Origin: Agaribacter marinus
Lineage (GTDB): Bacteria; Pseudomonadota; Gammaproteobacteria; Enterobacterales; Alteromonadaceae
Length of the DNA stretch: 64,000 nt
NCBI RefSeq assembly: GCF_030160655.1
Contig: NZ_BSOT01000005.1
Span: 949,546-1,013,545 of the forward strand
Direction of reading: 5' to 3'
The notes below the pieces were generated by a model. That model searched no databases and was not told the DNA's origin. It saw nothing but the letters and a program-made list of their open reading frames with translations. Within the stretch, counting starts at the first letter, position 1; each line of letters opens with the position of its first letter. Positions 37,740-47,142 of this stretch are shown here, in pieces. The position numbers and the translations under genes were made by a program.

Positions 37740-39335
37740 ATGGACTCCCCGACCTTGCAACACATTCCTAGTGGAATGAATGCTAATGTACAACAGCAAC
37801 AATTAACGCTGACAATTGCGTTTCACCCTGATACGACACAAATTGGAAAACAATACCGCACGAATTCAAGGCTGGTCGAAATATCCAGGTTGTCGCCGTT
37901 GTTTAGCGTCAACCAAACCCATGCGGAACAATCACCATTGACTGACCCCTATATCAGTCGCACACCCATATCATTAGAAAAAGAGTCGAAAAGCAATGCC
38001 GAAAGCATGTGGGTACTAAATAAAAGAGGCAGCACCACAAACATAGCGAGCGTTACCAACCCAGACATACAATCGATTAATATGTCTGAATCTGAACTAA
38101 AAAGCGGCGTTGCCATTACTCTTGGTGGCCGTATAGTGCTTATTGTCCATTTAACCACACCGGCCCCAATGCATACAGAATATGATATGGGTATTATCGG
38201 TGTAAGTGACGCGACACGCCAAGCGCGAGATTTAGTGACAAAAGTAGCGTCCTTAAAAATGCCTGTACTTATTCGAGGCGAATCGGGTACGGGTAAGGAG
38301 CTCATAGCACAGGCAATTCATTCGTGTAGCCCGCGCAAGTCTGCCAAATTAATATCTATCAATATGGGCGCGATATCTAAAGAGTTAGTGAACGCTGAAC
38401 TATTTGGCAGTGTTAAGGGAGCGTTTACCGGTGCGGTATCTCGTAATGGATGTTTCTTAGAAGCAAATAATAGTACCTTGTTTCTCGACGAAATTGGTGA
38501 AGCGCCTGTAGAAGTGCAAGTAGCGCTATTACGCGCCCTTGAGACGGGCGTGATTCAGCCTGTGGGAAGTGAGCAAGAAATCCCTTTAAACGTGCGCATT
38601 GTTGCCTCTACTGACGCTAATCTAGAAGCACTCATCGGCCAAGAGTCTTTTCGTATGCCATTGTTACAAAGACTATCTGGGCTTGTCATCGAAATGCTAC
38701 CATTGCGTCGGCGACGCGAAGATATTTGCTGTATTTTGCGTCATTTCTTGCTTCAGTCACTGAAAGAAACAGGGCAACTAAACAAATTACTGCACTGTGA
38801 ACCCAATGGCCTTTATTTTTGGGCGTGGTTTTTTGCACAATGTAGTACGTTAGAATGGCCAGGTAACGTCAGGCAACTTAAGAACGTTGCCACCCAACTT
38901 AGTGTCGCACTAATGGGGTTTGATGATGTTAGCCGCTTTAACTGGCAGCATTTTGTTGAAACAGTTATCGAACAAAGTAATGTTGCCCAAGCTGCTCGCG
39001 ATAACGCCTTGAATAATATGACCGAACCGTCACAAACAGAGGCGCTATCGCAGCGCAAACCCAAACAAATATCTGATGAAGAAGTGCTTGCGGCGTTACA
39101 AAAGTACCAATGGCAAATCAAGTTAGCGGCGACCGCATTAAATATTTCGCGCACCGCCTTATATCAAAAAATAGACGCGAGTGAACATCTACGCCGCGCA
39201 GCAGACATTCCCGCATGTGAAATACAAACAGTATATGCTAACTGCGCAGGTAACCTCGATAAAATGATCCCCACATTAAAAATTTCAAAGCAAGCACTTA
39301 GACGAAGGCTTCATGAATTAGGTCTATATGCGTAG
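37740..39335 (+). CDS. FHA-domain sigma54-dependent transcriptional activator
   Basis: A 531-residue enhancer-binding protein from the ATG at 37740 (AAGGTG upstream; a GTG at 37731 is possible). Residues about 20-145 resemble an FHA phosphothreonine-binding domain (LTIAFHP...PLTDPYISRTPISL...LKSGVAITLGGRIVLIVHL). The AAA+ domain has Walker A GESGTGKE at 180-187, an intact sigma54-contacting GAFTGA at 227-232, and Walker B LFLDEIGEAP. The C-terminus has a Fis-type HTH (KLAATALNISRTALYQKI) and a second similar helical segment ending KQALRRRLHELG. The kinase encoded next can supply the phosphothreonine signal. The sigma54-like site before the protease is the obvious target. Confidence 0.85.
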   Translation: MDSPTLQHIPSGMNANVQQQQLTLTIAFHPDTTQIGKQYRTNSRLVEISRLSPLFSVNQTHAEQSPLTDPYISRTPISLEKESKSNAESMWVLNKRGSTTNIASVTNPDIQSINMSESELKSGVAITLGGRIVLIVHLTTPAPMHTEYDMGIIGVSDATRQARDLVTKVASLKMPVLIRGESGTGKELIAQAIHSCSPRKSAKLISINMGAISKELVNAELFGSVKGAFTGAVSRNGCFLEANNSTLFLDEIGEAPVEVQVALLRALETGVIQPVGSEQEIPLNVRIVASTDANLEALIGQESFRMPLLQRLSGLVIEMLPLRRRREDICCILRHFLLQSLKETGQLNKLLHCEPNGLYFWAWFFAQCSTLEWPGNVRQLKNVATQLSVALMGFDDVSRFNWQHFVETVIEQSNVAQAARDNALNNMTEPSQTEALSQRKPKQISDEEVLAALQKYQWQIKLAATALNISRTALYQKIDASEHLRRAADIPACEIQTVYANCAGNLDKMIPTLKISKQALRRRLHELGLYA

Positions 39336-39533
39336 CTGATTCGCGCCACCTAGCCCCACAAATTGCGATACCGGATACCACACCGGAGGATAGATTAAAG
39401 CCTCTGTGCATTTATTCGACATTCCGCTATCTATGAGCTACATTATTAGTCGCTTGTATTTGATTTTATGAAGGTTTGCAGCGTGCAGTTCTTCTCCTTA
39501 CTATCTCTTTGCCCTAGCTAATTTGAGACACAC

Positions 39534-42005
39534 ATGGACGACCGACCTGATTACATTGGTATATACTCAATTGATGCCGAAATAGGCTCAGGTGGCAGTG
39601 CCCGAGTATTTAAAGCATACGATAAACGACTATTGAGATGGGTCGCAATCAAAGTCTTGTATGACTACCAGCAACAGGACCTAACAAGAGAAGCACAAAT
39701 ACTTGCAAAGATAAACCACCCCAATGTGGTATCTGTGCTGGATATCGTTGAACAAACAGACTCGATTGCATTGGTAATGGAATACCTACCAGGTAAAACA
39801 CTCGCCAATGCGCTCCTAGAAACACGCCCAACACTAGAAAAAGCCTTGCAGTACGGCATAGAAATCGCAAAAGGGCTGGATGCCATCCATCAAGCGGGCT
39901 TAGTTCACCAAGATATTAAACCAAGTAATATTTTCTTTGACACTAATCAACAGCTTAAAATTGGCGATTTTGGCATCGCACAAACGCTTACACATGACAC
40001 GGAAAAAATAGATTCACTAAGTGTCGGTAGTTTTTATTCCTTAAGTCCCGAGCAAATAGCCCAACAAGAAGTAACGACAGCAAGTGATATATATTCATTG
40101 GGCATATTAATGTTTGACCTGGTTGCCGGCGCGCATCCGTTTGCACATGCGGGTGATATTGCAAACTCACTCGCTGAACGTACCACAAATCCAGCACCTC
40201 AACTGCGCTCAAATTACTCAGCAGTCAACCAACTTATCATGCAAATGCTAGAGAGAAACCCTAGTAAGCGCCCGGTTTCTGCTGCTGAAATTGTGCAGCG
40301 AATAAAAACAATACTCACGAGCGACTTCAACCCACTAAACCAACACACGATTGAACAAAACAACCCAATACTCATTAGCGCACACCAAACAATTTCACAG
40401 CGCAGAAAACGCGTATTTTGGGGCAGTATAGTAAGTGTCGTCGTGCTTATTGCGCTAACAGTTTGGTTTCAGTGGCCTAAACAAATCAATTACATTACCG
40501 TCATGCCGCCTGAAATAAACCAAGGCTTGGAACTACCTGATATCCCACTTATTCAAGCATCGGTTCACCAAGCAACCGTTAATGTATTCCAATCCATTGA
40601 TACCTTTAAACTCGTTGCCTCAAGTGAAGTACCTGACACTCTCACAAGTATATCCGACATTCAACGGATCACAGCGGCTGAACATGTATTGTTTACGACG
40701 CTCGATTGCACCTTAAATGCCTGTGCTGTCACCTTTAGCTTTTGGGAGGAATCACCGGCAATACTAACCAAACAAGAACAGATTCAAGTCCCAACAGATA
40801 GGCTATTGTTCGTAAGTGATATTGTGCAAGAGTTTTTGTACAAATGGGTAAATGCATCAATAACAAACAGTACTGTAAAGAGGAAAAATATTAATGAGCA
40901 GGAATACCGAAAGTTTCTTGCATTAAAAAATAGCTATCAAACACAAAGCATCAATGCTGATACATACATTAGCGCATTAGCGTCTTTGACGGATTCTAGT
41001 TGTCAGTTAGAAGCACTATGCCATGCACTACTGCTCCGTTACAGAGAACAATACTTTGTTACCAGGGATGATGTTTGGTTGCAAAAGTCGAGAGCATTGT
41101 TAAAAGATATCAACGATATTCAAAGGAAAAAACGTTTGATGTCAGCAGCAGCTGAGATTGAGCTCGCAGCCCGTAACTTTGATAAGGCTGAAGAATGGCT
41201 ATTATTGCTTGAAAACAAGGATATTGTCGATGATTCAGTAAGGTCAATAAGGGCTCGCTGGTACTTTTCTCAAGGGTTGGCTGAAAAGGCAAAAGCCTTA
41301 TTTAGCACGCTAGTGGAAGACAGACCGTCTACCCAGCACTTATATAACTACGCACTGATGTTGTTTCGCTCAGGCGAAACAGATAAGTCACTATCAATTC
41401 TAACGCGTTTACTCACACGTGCGCCTGAGCATGTTAAAGGCTTAGAGTTACAGGGTATTGCGCGCTATTACACGGGTGACTGGAATGCAGTAGTAGCATC
41501 TTACCAGGCATTAATTGAGCTCAATCAGGGTGATAACGCCACTACACAGAGTAATCTGGGCTTTGCCTTTTTAATGAATGGTGAAACTGACAAAGCTGTG
41601 CCCCATTTACAAAAAGCAGTAGAAATGGCGCCAAACAATCCTCAAATTCTGATCAATTTAGCCGATTCAATGCTGATACAAGGCAACGAGGCACAATCAA
41701 ACATCTTGTACCAACAAGTTATTTCACAGTTACTTGCGATTGAAAAGCCAAGTCAAAATGACCTTTTAACACTCGCTCAAGCATACGCGCAGTTGGGCCA
41801 AAAAAACAAAGCCTTAAAGGTACTAATTGAAGCCGAAAACAAAGGCGCAAACGATCCGTTTACGCTTTACTTCCTATCCCTTGTCTATGCCATCCTTGAC
41901 GAAAACGCGACCGCCATTGCATACAAAAATAGAGCGAGTGAGCAAGGCGTGCCCATGAGTTGGTTTAACATTATTTGGTTTGAATCTCTTACAAGCTCAA
42001 TGTAG
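39534..42005 (+). CDS. Membrane Ser/Thr protein kinase with extracytoplasmic TPR domain
   Basis: An 823-residue protein. The Hanks-type kinase domain covers about residues 8-265: glycine loop GSGGSARV, Lys40 (VAIKVL), catalytic loop HQDIKPSN with Asp127 and DFG at Asp145. The Arg before the catalytic Asp is Gln, so this is a non-RD kinase. A transmembrane helix lies at about 294-314. The periplasmic part has a mixed domain (about 320-440) and TPR repeats (about 520-800, for example VPHLQKAVEMAPNNPQILINLADS). It starts 198 bases after the FHA-sigma54 activator, its likely substrate or partner, and its TPR half is likely the sensor (inference). Confidence 0.85.
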   Translation: MDDRPDYIGIYSIDAEIGSGGSARVFKAYDKRLLRWVAIKVLYDYQQQDLTREAQILAKINHPNVVSVLDIVEQTDSIALVMEYLPGKTLANALLETRPTLEKALQYGIEIAKGLDAIHQAGLVHQDIKPSNIFFDTNQQLKIGDFGIAQTLTHDTEKIDSLSVGSFYSLSPEQIAQQEVTTASDIYSLGILMFDLVAGAHPFAHAGDIANSLAERTTNPAPQLRSNYSAVNQLIMQMLERNPSKRPVSAAEIVQRIKTILTSDFNPLNQHTIEQNNPILISAHQTISQRRKRVFWGSIVSVVVLIALTVWFQWPKQINYITVMPPEINQGLELPDIPLIQASVHQATVNVFQSIDTFKLVASSEVPDTLTSISDIQRITAAEHVLFTTLDCTLNACAVTFSFWEESPAILTKQEQIQVPTDRLLFVSDIVQEFLYKWVNASITNSTVKRKNINEQEYRKFLALKNSYQTQSINADTYISALASLTDSSCQLEALCHALLLRYREQYFVTRDDVWLQKSRALLKDINDIQRKKRLMSAAAEIELAARNFDKAEEWLLLLENKDIVDDSVRSIRARWYFSQGLAEKAKALFSTLVEDRPSTQHLYNYALMLFRSGETDKSLSILTRLLTRAPEHVKGLELQGIARYYTGDWNAVVASYQALIELNQGDNATTQSNLGFAFLMNGETDKAVPHLQKAVEMAPNNPQILINLADSMLIQGNEAQSNILYQQVISQLLAIEKPSQNDLLTLAQAYAQLGQKNKALKVLIEAENKGANDPFTLYFLSLVYAILDENATAIAYKNRASEQGVPMSWFNIIWFESLTSSM

Positions 42006-42022
42006 GCCGTGGTAATACATTC

Positions 42023-42592
42023 TTATCTCACAGGTTCCCAGTCAGGCAGGATAATCATAGGATCATAAGACAATAATATATTTTCTTCTTTATCTTGAAG
42101 TACAAACCTAAACCCAAACTTGCCTCCACCGACGGCCTTGCCACCTGAACTCGTTTTGAGCCAAAATGCAGAAGGCAATATGTCTAAACGAAGCTCTCGT
42201 CCTCGCTTAAGAATACTGGTTTTAAATGCTTTCACTTCATTTAATTCTTCATTCCCTGCCGCAAACAACAAGCCATCAAACGTTTGACTGCAACCGACTG
42301 CGCCGGCCTTAGCAAAAGTAATGGATTCATCTGCGCTATTAATACAAATGTCTAACCTTGCTCTTTTTCGCTTATCTTGCGTCTCTATATAAGCCACAAA
42401 ATCATCGACGACTTGATCAGACGAGGTCATGTACCACTTACTGGGAGTCGACTTATCAGGTATATGCAAATATACATCTGCTTTTACGGGACCTTGTCTA
42501 GCGTCAAGGTGCAGTTGCCGGTGTGTCTCAGTAGACGTAAAAGGTTTAATTTTCGGAAGTGTTTTGAGGGATCTCTTTCCTGTTGCTTTCAT
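42023..42592 (-). CDS. Conserved-looking protein of unknown function
   Basis: A 189-residue, soluble, basic protein. It has alternating beta-like stretches (RQLHLDARQGPVKADVYLHIP, RARLDICINSADES, KFGFRFVLQDKEENILLSYDPMIILPDW) and no signal peptide, cysteine motif or membrane helix. I do not recognise the family. It is convergent with the kinase gene, with only 17 bases between the stops, and shares its strand with the zinc-finger membrane protein upstream. Confidence 0.55.
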   Translation of the reverse strand: MKATGKRSLKTLPKIKPFTSTETHRQLHLDARQGPVKADVYLHIPDKSTPSKWYMTSSDQVVDDFVAYIETQDKRKRARLDICINSADESITFAKAGAVGCSQTFDGLLFAAGNEELNEVKAFKTSILKRGRELRLDILPSAFWLKTSSGGKAVGGGKFGFRFVLQDKEENILLSYDPMIILPDWEPVR

Positions 42593-42742
42593 AATGTCGT
42601 CCTTTTGTCATTAGATAAATTTTCTTTTAGTGACGTTCAACAATACATCAATGGCGAAACAACAAACCATTAACTTTATCCTAACACATTGAGTAAATAG
42701 ACAAGCCCGACCAGTATTCGGTGCATGGCGCCCTGTAAAAGC

Positions 42743-43720
42743 CTAGAGCTCTCGAGCATCAATCATGCTACCTGTAGCAAAAAATTCGTATCGGTATGCA
42801 CCTGCACACTCTTGGTCAGTATATTTGCGTTTTAACCAATACTCTTTCGCCTGAAACCCTGACGCATAACTTTCATCAAATCTAATGAAAATCTTTTGAT
42901 CGTTCGGCGACCCAATCCATTGGCCATATTTGGGAAGTAAACTGACGCTTTTCCACTGACCCTCATTTTCATATCGATATTGAAAATCTATACTATTGAC
43001 CGTATTGTTAATAATGCAGGACGTATAATAGTAGGGCGGCTCATTCACCGCGTGTGAATCTTTTTCTGCGCTCGTGTGCCCGGCTGAATCAATCAACTCT
43101 TCAACAAAACGTATAACATCTCCCGCCCACTTGGCGTCAAGCGCGTTAGCCACAAAAACGATAATGGCTGCCCAAAATACAAATACTAACAGTACTTGAA
43201 ATACTTTAACGGCAAGCTTTACGGCGTAATAAATAAAATATGAAGCGACGCCCGCAGCAATCATAGAGACTATGCCTGATATCACCGCTTCTTTCACCGA
43301 CGCCTTCTCGTCGTAAACAATAAAAGCGACTATTACACCCACAATAATGGCGATACCACCAATAACGTCCTCTACCTGCTTTTTTTGCTGAGAAGCTGAT
43401 TGACGTTTGTTTGTATGCGTACTTTTTGTTCCTTTAGTGGCAGTATTAACGGCCGTTTTAGTTGAAGTTTTTTGAGGTTCTGCGGCTTTGGTATATTTGG
43501 GGGTAGAAGGCGCATCCGGTACATTTTCTACACCCGTACCATAACATTGCCAACACTGATCTTTACGCGTCGTGCTTGAGTTGCCAGAGCCACCACAAGC
43601 TGAGCAGTTCACGTCAGTATATGAGCCGTGACCGCTACCGCCACACGAATAACAACGTTCGTATTCGCCCGAATCTATATAGCAAGATCCAAAACACATT
43701 GAACATGTTTTTGTCGCCAT
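42743..43720 (-). CDS. Membrane protein with DnaJ-type CxxCxGxG zinc-finger N-terminus
   Basis: A 325-residue protein. Residues 5-62 contain four cysteine pairs in a DnaJ central-domain pattern (CSMCFGS, CYSCGGSGHG, CSACGGSGN, CWQCYGTG), suggesting two zinc sites. A Thr/Lys/Gln-rich linker follows, then about three transmembrane helices between 118 and 200, and a C-terminal domain of about 110 residues (YYYTSCIINNTVNSIDFQYRYENEGQW...). There is no J-domain, so it is not a DnaJ co-chaperone itself. GAGGGA precedes the ATG. Role unknown; possibly an accessory gene of the kinase/protease cluster, but strand and spacing do not prove it. Confidence 0.65.
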   Translation of the reverse strand: MATKTCSMCFGSCYIDSGEYERCYSCGGSGHGSYTDVNCSACGGSGNSSTTRKDQCWQCYGTGVENVPDAPSTPKYTKAAEPQKTSTKTAVNTATKGTKSTHTNKRQSASQQKKQVEDVIGGIAIIVGVIVAFIVYDEKASVKEAVISGIVSMIAAGVASYFIYYAVKLAVKVFQVLLVFVFWAAIIVFVANALDAKWAGDVIRFVEELIDSAGHTSAEKDSHAVNEPPYYYTSCIINNTVNSIDFQYRYENEGQWKSVSLLPKYGQWIGSPNDQKIFIRFDESYASGFQAKEYWLKRKYTDQECAGAYRYEFFATGSMIDAREL

Positions 43721-43955
43721 AAGAATCCCTCCACTCCCTGTGCAACATTCACCGATAATTTATTTTATATTTTCGCTATGTAGCTTTGCCCTAGCGCAAA
43801 TCAAGCATAGCGAAAAAACGTACATAAAGTAAACAGTTCTTTGCAAGATACCTAACGGCAAATTGTATGGCTAACTGGGCTGAAAGTTTTTCTAACAAAA
43901 GCTTGCCAAATACAGGAACTAAATTGAGTAAAAAACGAATTTATGATTGGTTAAC

Positions 43956-44609
43956 TTATTTATTTGGAGTGAGCTGAAAACCGATATTTTCAAGAAAAGC
44001 TCTACACATTTCCTGTAACAACGCTTCACTGATACCACTTTTGGAAAATGTACTAAAACCCGACATAAACGCTAAAATCATATTTCCCGTTGCCTCTGCG
44101 TTGGTATTAATGGGTAACTCTTCTTGAATTATGGCCCGTTTTATCAGGCTAACAATGAATAATCGTTTTTCTTCATACATCGCTTTAAACGAGTCTCCTA
44201 GCTCAGATTGGCTGTTCATCAACTCATTAAGGCAATTTACGCCAAAACAGCCTCTGCGTTTTTCGTCAGATGCCCAACGCTGACAACCTACTTTAAACAC
44301 TTTAAAAAATACGGGACCAACCAGCTCTCCTTTTTTGATATGTCGTAGGGCAGTATCCGGCGCTTGCGCAAAGTATACATCGAGTGCTTCCATCAGTAGG
44401 GCTTCTTTGCTACCAAAAGCGTTATACAAGCTCGCTCTTGTAAGGCCTGTCTCTTGCGATATTTCGTTAAATGAAAGTGCTTTGTAACCACTTGTCCAGA
44501 ACAATTGAGTGACCTCTTGAATGAGTTTATCTCGGTCAAAAATACTCGGCCGACCGCGCGTTCTCTTCTTTGTCTGTTTATTGGTTTCTCTATTTTTGGT
44601 TGTTGTCAT
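43956..44609 (-). CDS. TetR-family repressor of the flanking detoxification genes
   Basis: A 217-residue TetR regulator from the ATG at 44609, which has GAGGAGC ideally placed; a longer start at 44681 lacks one. The HTH is at about 25-70 (FNEISQETGLTRASLYNAFGSKEALL). The C-terminal ligand domain includes GCFGVNCLNE, as in members controlling electrophile-responsive reductase genes. It is divergent from the GST gene, and a 20-bp palindrome fills the shared promoter. The same palindrome core stands before the Old Yellow Enzyme gene, so it probably represses both units and itself. Confidence 0.85.
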   Translation of the reverse strand: MTTTKNRETNKQTKKRTRGRPSIFDRDKLIQEVTQLFWTSGYKALSFNEISQETGLTRASLYNAFGSKEALLMEALDVYFAQAPDTALRHIKKGELVGPVFFKVFKVGCQRWASDEKRRGCFGVNCLNELMNSQSELGDSFKAMYEEKRLFIVSLIKRAIIQEELPINTNAEATGNMILAFMSGFSTFSKSGISEALLQEMCRAFLENIGFQLTPNK

Positions 44610-44674
44610 TCTTGCTCCTCTATGTTTGTAGATTAGCAAAATTCTAATTTTTATACAACGAAGAATAAAAATCC

Positions 44675-44709
44675 TTGACACATATTGTTTTTATACAATA
44701 TTGTATAAA
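44675..44709 (+). promoter_or_regulatory. Promoter with TetR operator before the GST gene
   Basis: TTGACA (44675-44680) and TATTGT (44699-44704) at 18-base spacing form a sigma70-like promoter. The perfect palindrome TTATACAATATTGTATAA (core 44692-44707 TATACAATATTGTATA) covers its -10 element. A half-site TTATACAA lies at 44651-44658 on the TetR side. Confidence 0.75.
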
Positions 44710-44734
44710 TTAATAAATAGCGAAAGGAAACAAA

Positions 44735-45358
44735 ATGTACACACTTTATACAATCCCAGGCTCATGCTCGACAGGCATTGCCGTTTTAATGAAAAAACTG
44801 GAACTTAACTTCACTTCTGTTAACCGAGATGATGTAAGTAACTATGCAGAAATCGTAGCAACGAATCAGGTACCAGCACTACGAACAGATGAAGGCCATG
44901 TAATAACAGAAGGGGCGGCAATTGCCCTCTACCTTATTGAAAAACATAATCAAGATGTATTGCCAAAAGATGTTGCCGAGAGAGCTGAATTTTATCAATG
45001 GTTAAATTTTATCTATGCAACACTCCATCCAGCCTATGCAAAAATTTTTGCAATAGCATCGAATGAAAATGTCGCAAACGATATCAAAACGTTAATTATG
45101 CAAGAGCTCGCAGATAAGCTGTCGCCGTTATGGCAAATACTGGATATACGCCTATCAACACATAAGTTCATTTTAGGTGATACCCCATCGCACATGGACT
45201 ATATGGCAGCGGTCTTTAGTGCATGGAACAACTACTTCCCAGATACAGAAATAGTACTTGGCAACAACGTAAAACGGTTAGTGAATGACGTTAAAACGCT
45301 CCCTGAGTTTGTATCGGGTTTTGAGGCTGACAAAGCTGAATTTACACCGGCGGCATAG
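44735..45358 (+). CDS. Glutathione S-transferase
   Basis: A 207-residue GST. The N-terminal thioredoxin fold carries YTIPGSCSTGIAVLMKK and the cis-proline segment NQVPALRTDEGHVITEGAAIALYL; the helical C-terminal domain carries HMDYMAAVFSAWNN. It is likely a beta-class-like bacterial GST that conjugates or reduces electrophiles with glutathione. First gene of a plus-strand unit (GST, hydrolase, peroxiredoxin, DUF1330), with gaps of 20-60 bases, under the TetR palindrome. Confidence 0.88.
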   Translation: MYTLYTIPGSCSTGIAVLMKKLELNFTSVNRDDVSNYAEIVATNQVPALRTDEGHVITEGAAIALYLIEKHNQDVLPKDVAERAEFYQWLNFIYATLHPAYAKIFAIASNENVANDIKTLIMQELADKLSPLWQILDIRLSTHKFILGDTPSHMDYMAAVFSAWNNYFPDTEIVLGNNVKRLVNDVKTLPEFVSGFEADKAEFTPAA

Positions 45359-45381
45359 TTAGAACTAAAGAGGCCCATCAT

Positions 45382-46392
45382 ATGGAATATACACATTTAA
45401 AAAAAATAATAACGGCGGTTATTTTCGGCTCACTTACGTTGTCAGTAAGTATAGTAAACGCACAAAATAGCACGCTCAACACAGCGTACAAGCTGCTATT
45501 AAAAGAAGTGGCGGAAACCGCGTTTACGAAAGACAAGTTTGTAAACGTCAAGGGCGTAAAAATGCACTACTCAGAAGCTGGACAAGGGGATCCAATCTTG
45601 TTTTTGCATGGCAATCCCACATCATCGTACCTATGGCGAAACATTACGCCTATGGTGGAAAAACAGGGACGAACAATCGCTGTTGATCTAATTGGTATGG
45701 GGTATTCCGACAAACCAGATATTGATTATAGCTTTGCCGACCATGCGTCCTACCTAGAGGCCTTTGTTAAGGCTTTGAAATTGAAAAACATAACAATTGT
45801 CGCTCACGATTGGGGAGCAGCACTCGGTTGGCACTATGCGACAATACGTCCCGATAATGTGAAGGCTATTGCATTTATGGAAGGTGTGTTACCTCCGCTT
45901 TTTCCATATGCAAGTTTTGAGGCAATGGGTAAAGAAATGGGCAACATGTTTCGAGCGATGAAAACGCCAAAACAAGGCGAGAAAATGATCATTGACCAAC
46001 ACATGTTTGTCGAAGGTATTTTACCTCAAATGATGTCTCGTAACTTAGGTGAAACAGCGCATAATGCGTATCGCAAACCATATGTTGATATATCGTCTCG
46101 AAAACCCTTGCTAGCTTGGCCTAGGGAGGTACCAATCGCTGGCGAGCCTGCCCAAAACGTCGAGTTGATGGAAGAGATACATGCGTATATGGCAAAAACC
46201 GAAAAGCCTGTGCTCTTAATCTACGCAGACCCCGGTGTCGTTACACCGCCCGAATTAGTTCCGCACTACGAAAACACGATAAAACACCTCGAAACAGCGT
46301 ACGTGGGTCAAGGACTTCACTTTATTCAGGAAGATCAACCACACGCTATAGGTCGCTCATTGTCAGACTGGCTTAGACGCATTAACGAATAA
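45382..46392 (+). CDS. Exported haloalkane dehalogenase-like alpha/beta hydrolase
   Basis: A 336-residue hydrolase of the haloalkane dehalogenase HLD-II type. The nucleophile is Asp143 in AHDWGAALG, the halide-holding pair is Asn78 (HGNPTSSYLWRN) and Trp144, the acid fits Glu167 (AFMEGVLPP), and the base is His313 (GLHFIQED). The full set suggests real C-halogen bond hydrolysis. Unlike the classic cytosolic enzymes, it has an N-terminal signal-like helix (LKKIITAVIFGSLTLSVSIVNAQ) that should send it to the periplasm. Second gene of the TetR-controlled unit. Confidence 0.85.
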   Translation: MEYTHLKKIITAVIFGSLTLSVSIVNAQNSTLNTAYKLLLKEVAETAFTKDKFVNVKGVKMHYSEAGQGDPILFLHGNPTSSYLWRNITPMVEKQGRTIAVDLIGMGYSDKPDIDYSFADHASYLEAFVKALKLKNITIVAHDWGAALGWHYATIRPDNVKAIAFMEGVLPPLFPYASFEAMGKEMGNMFRAMKTPKQGEKMIIDQHMFVEGILPQMMSRNLGETAHNAYRKPYVDISSRKPLLAWPREVPIAGEPAQNVELMEEIHAYMAKTEKPVLLIYADPGVVTPPELVPHYENTIKHLETAYVGQGLHFIQEDQPHAIGRSLSDWLRRINE

Positions 46393-46412
46393 TTGTAAGT
46401 AGAGAAAATAAA

Positions 46413-47090
46413 ATGTCACTGAATGAACAAATTCGAGAAAGCATCGCGTCGTTTAGAGAAAATTTACCGCCTGAACTTGTATCGTTAATTGAACAAGGTG
46501 CCGGTGAAATAAGCGCAATGGCGATCGTAGAACATGCTATCAATGTGGGAGATAAAGTCCCCGACTTTACGCTAAAAGATAGAAATGGGAGTTACCGTAG
46601 CTTAACTGAATACTTAACGGATGGACCATTGGTCATTACCTTCTACCGTGGCGTTTGGTGCCCGTTTTGCAATATGCAACTTGCAGCTTACAACGCCGTA
46701 CTTAACGACATACATGCAACTGGCGCTCAGCTTGTGGCAATAACACCGGAAACAGAAAACGCGATGGAGGTTTTGGCGCAGTCGAATGCGCCGAGTGAGG
46801 CGAAAGAAAGCGCCAAACGTGTGGTCGATTTCGACATTTTGCACGACGCAAAGACAGAGGTAGCCCGTAAATTTGGCCTTGTTTTCGAATTACCAAGCTC
46901 GCATAAACGGTTATTGGATATGCTGTCATTTGACGTTGAACGAGCGAATGGCGACAACTCATACGCGTTTGCTGATCCAGCAACATACGTTGTTGGTGCG
47001 GACGGCTTTGTTAAATGGGCATTTGTGCCTAACAATTATCGTAAAAGAGCTGAACCTGAAGATATCTTAAAGGCACTTAACAACATTTAA
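46413..47090 (+). CDS. Peroxiredoxin-like (AhpC/TSA family) protein
   Basis: A 225-residue thioredoxin-fold protein with VGDKVPDFTLKDRNG and the active site FYRGVWCPFC, Cys83 and Cys86. This CPFC form belongs to the peroxiredoxin-like group with YRGxWCPxC rather than to classical 2-Cys AhpC, so it may act as a thiol peroxidase or disulfide reductase. It is soluble, with no signal peptide. It lies 20 bases after the hydrolase gene in the same unit. Confidence 0.85.
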   Translation: MSLNEQIRESIASFRENLPPELVSLIEQGAGEISAMAIVEHAINVGDKVPDFTLKDRNGSYRSLTEYLTDGPLVITFYRGVWCPFCNMQLAAYNAVLNDIHATGAQLVAITPETENAMEVLAQSNAPSEAKESAKRVVDFDILHDAKTEVARKFGLVFELPSSHKRLLDMLSFDVERANGDNSYAFADPATYVVGADGFVKWAFVPNNYRKRAEPEDILKALNNI

Positions 47091-47142
47091 TCTGACACCC
47101 CAAATTTACATTTTAATTTATCACAAAATATAAGGATCAACG

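Noticed and set aside
42743-43720. DnaJ co-chaperone
   Set aside because: The CxxCxGxG fingers match, but there is no J-domain with HPD and the protein has transmembrane helices.
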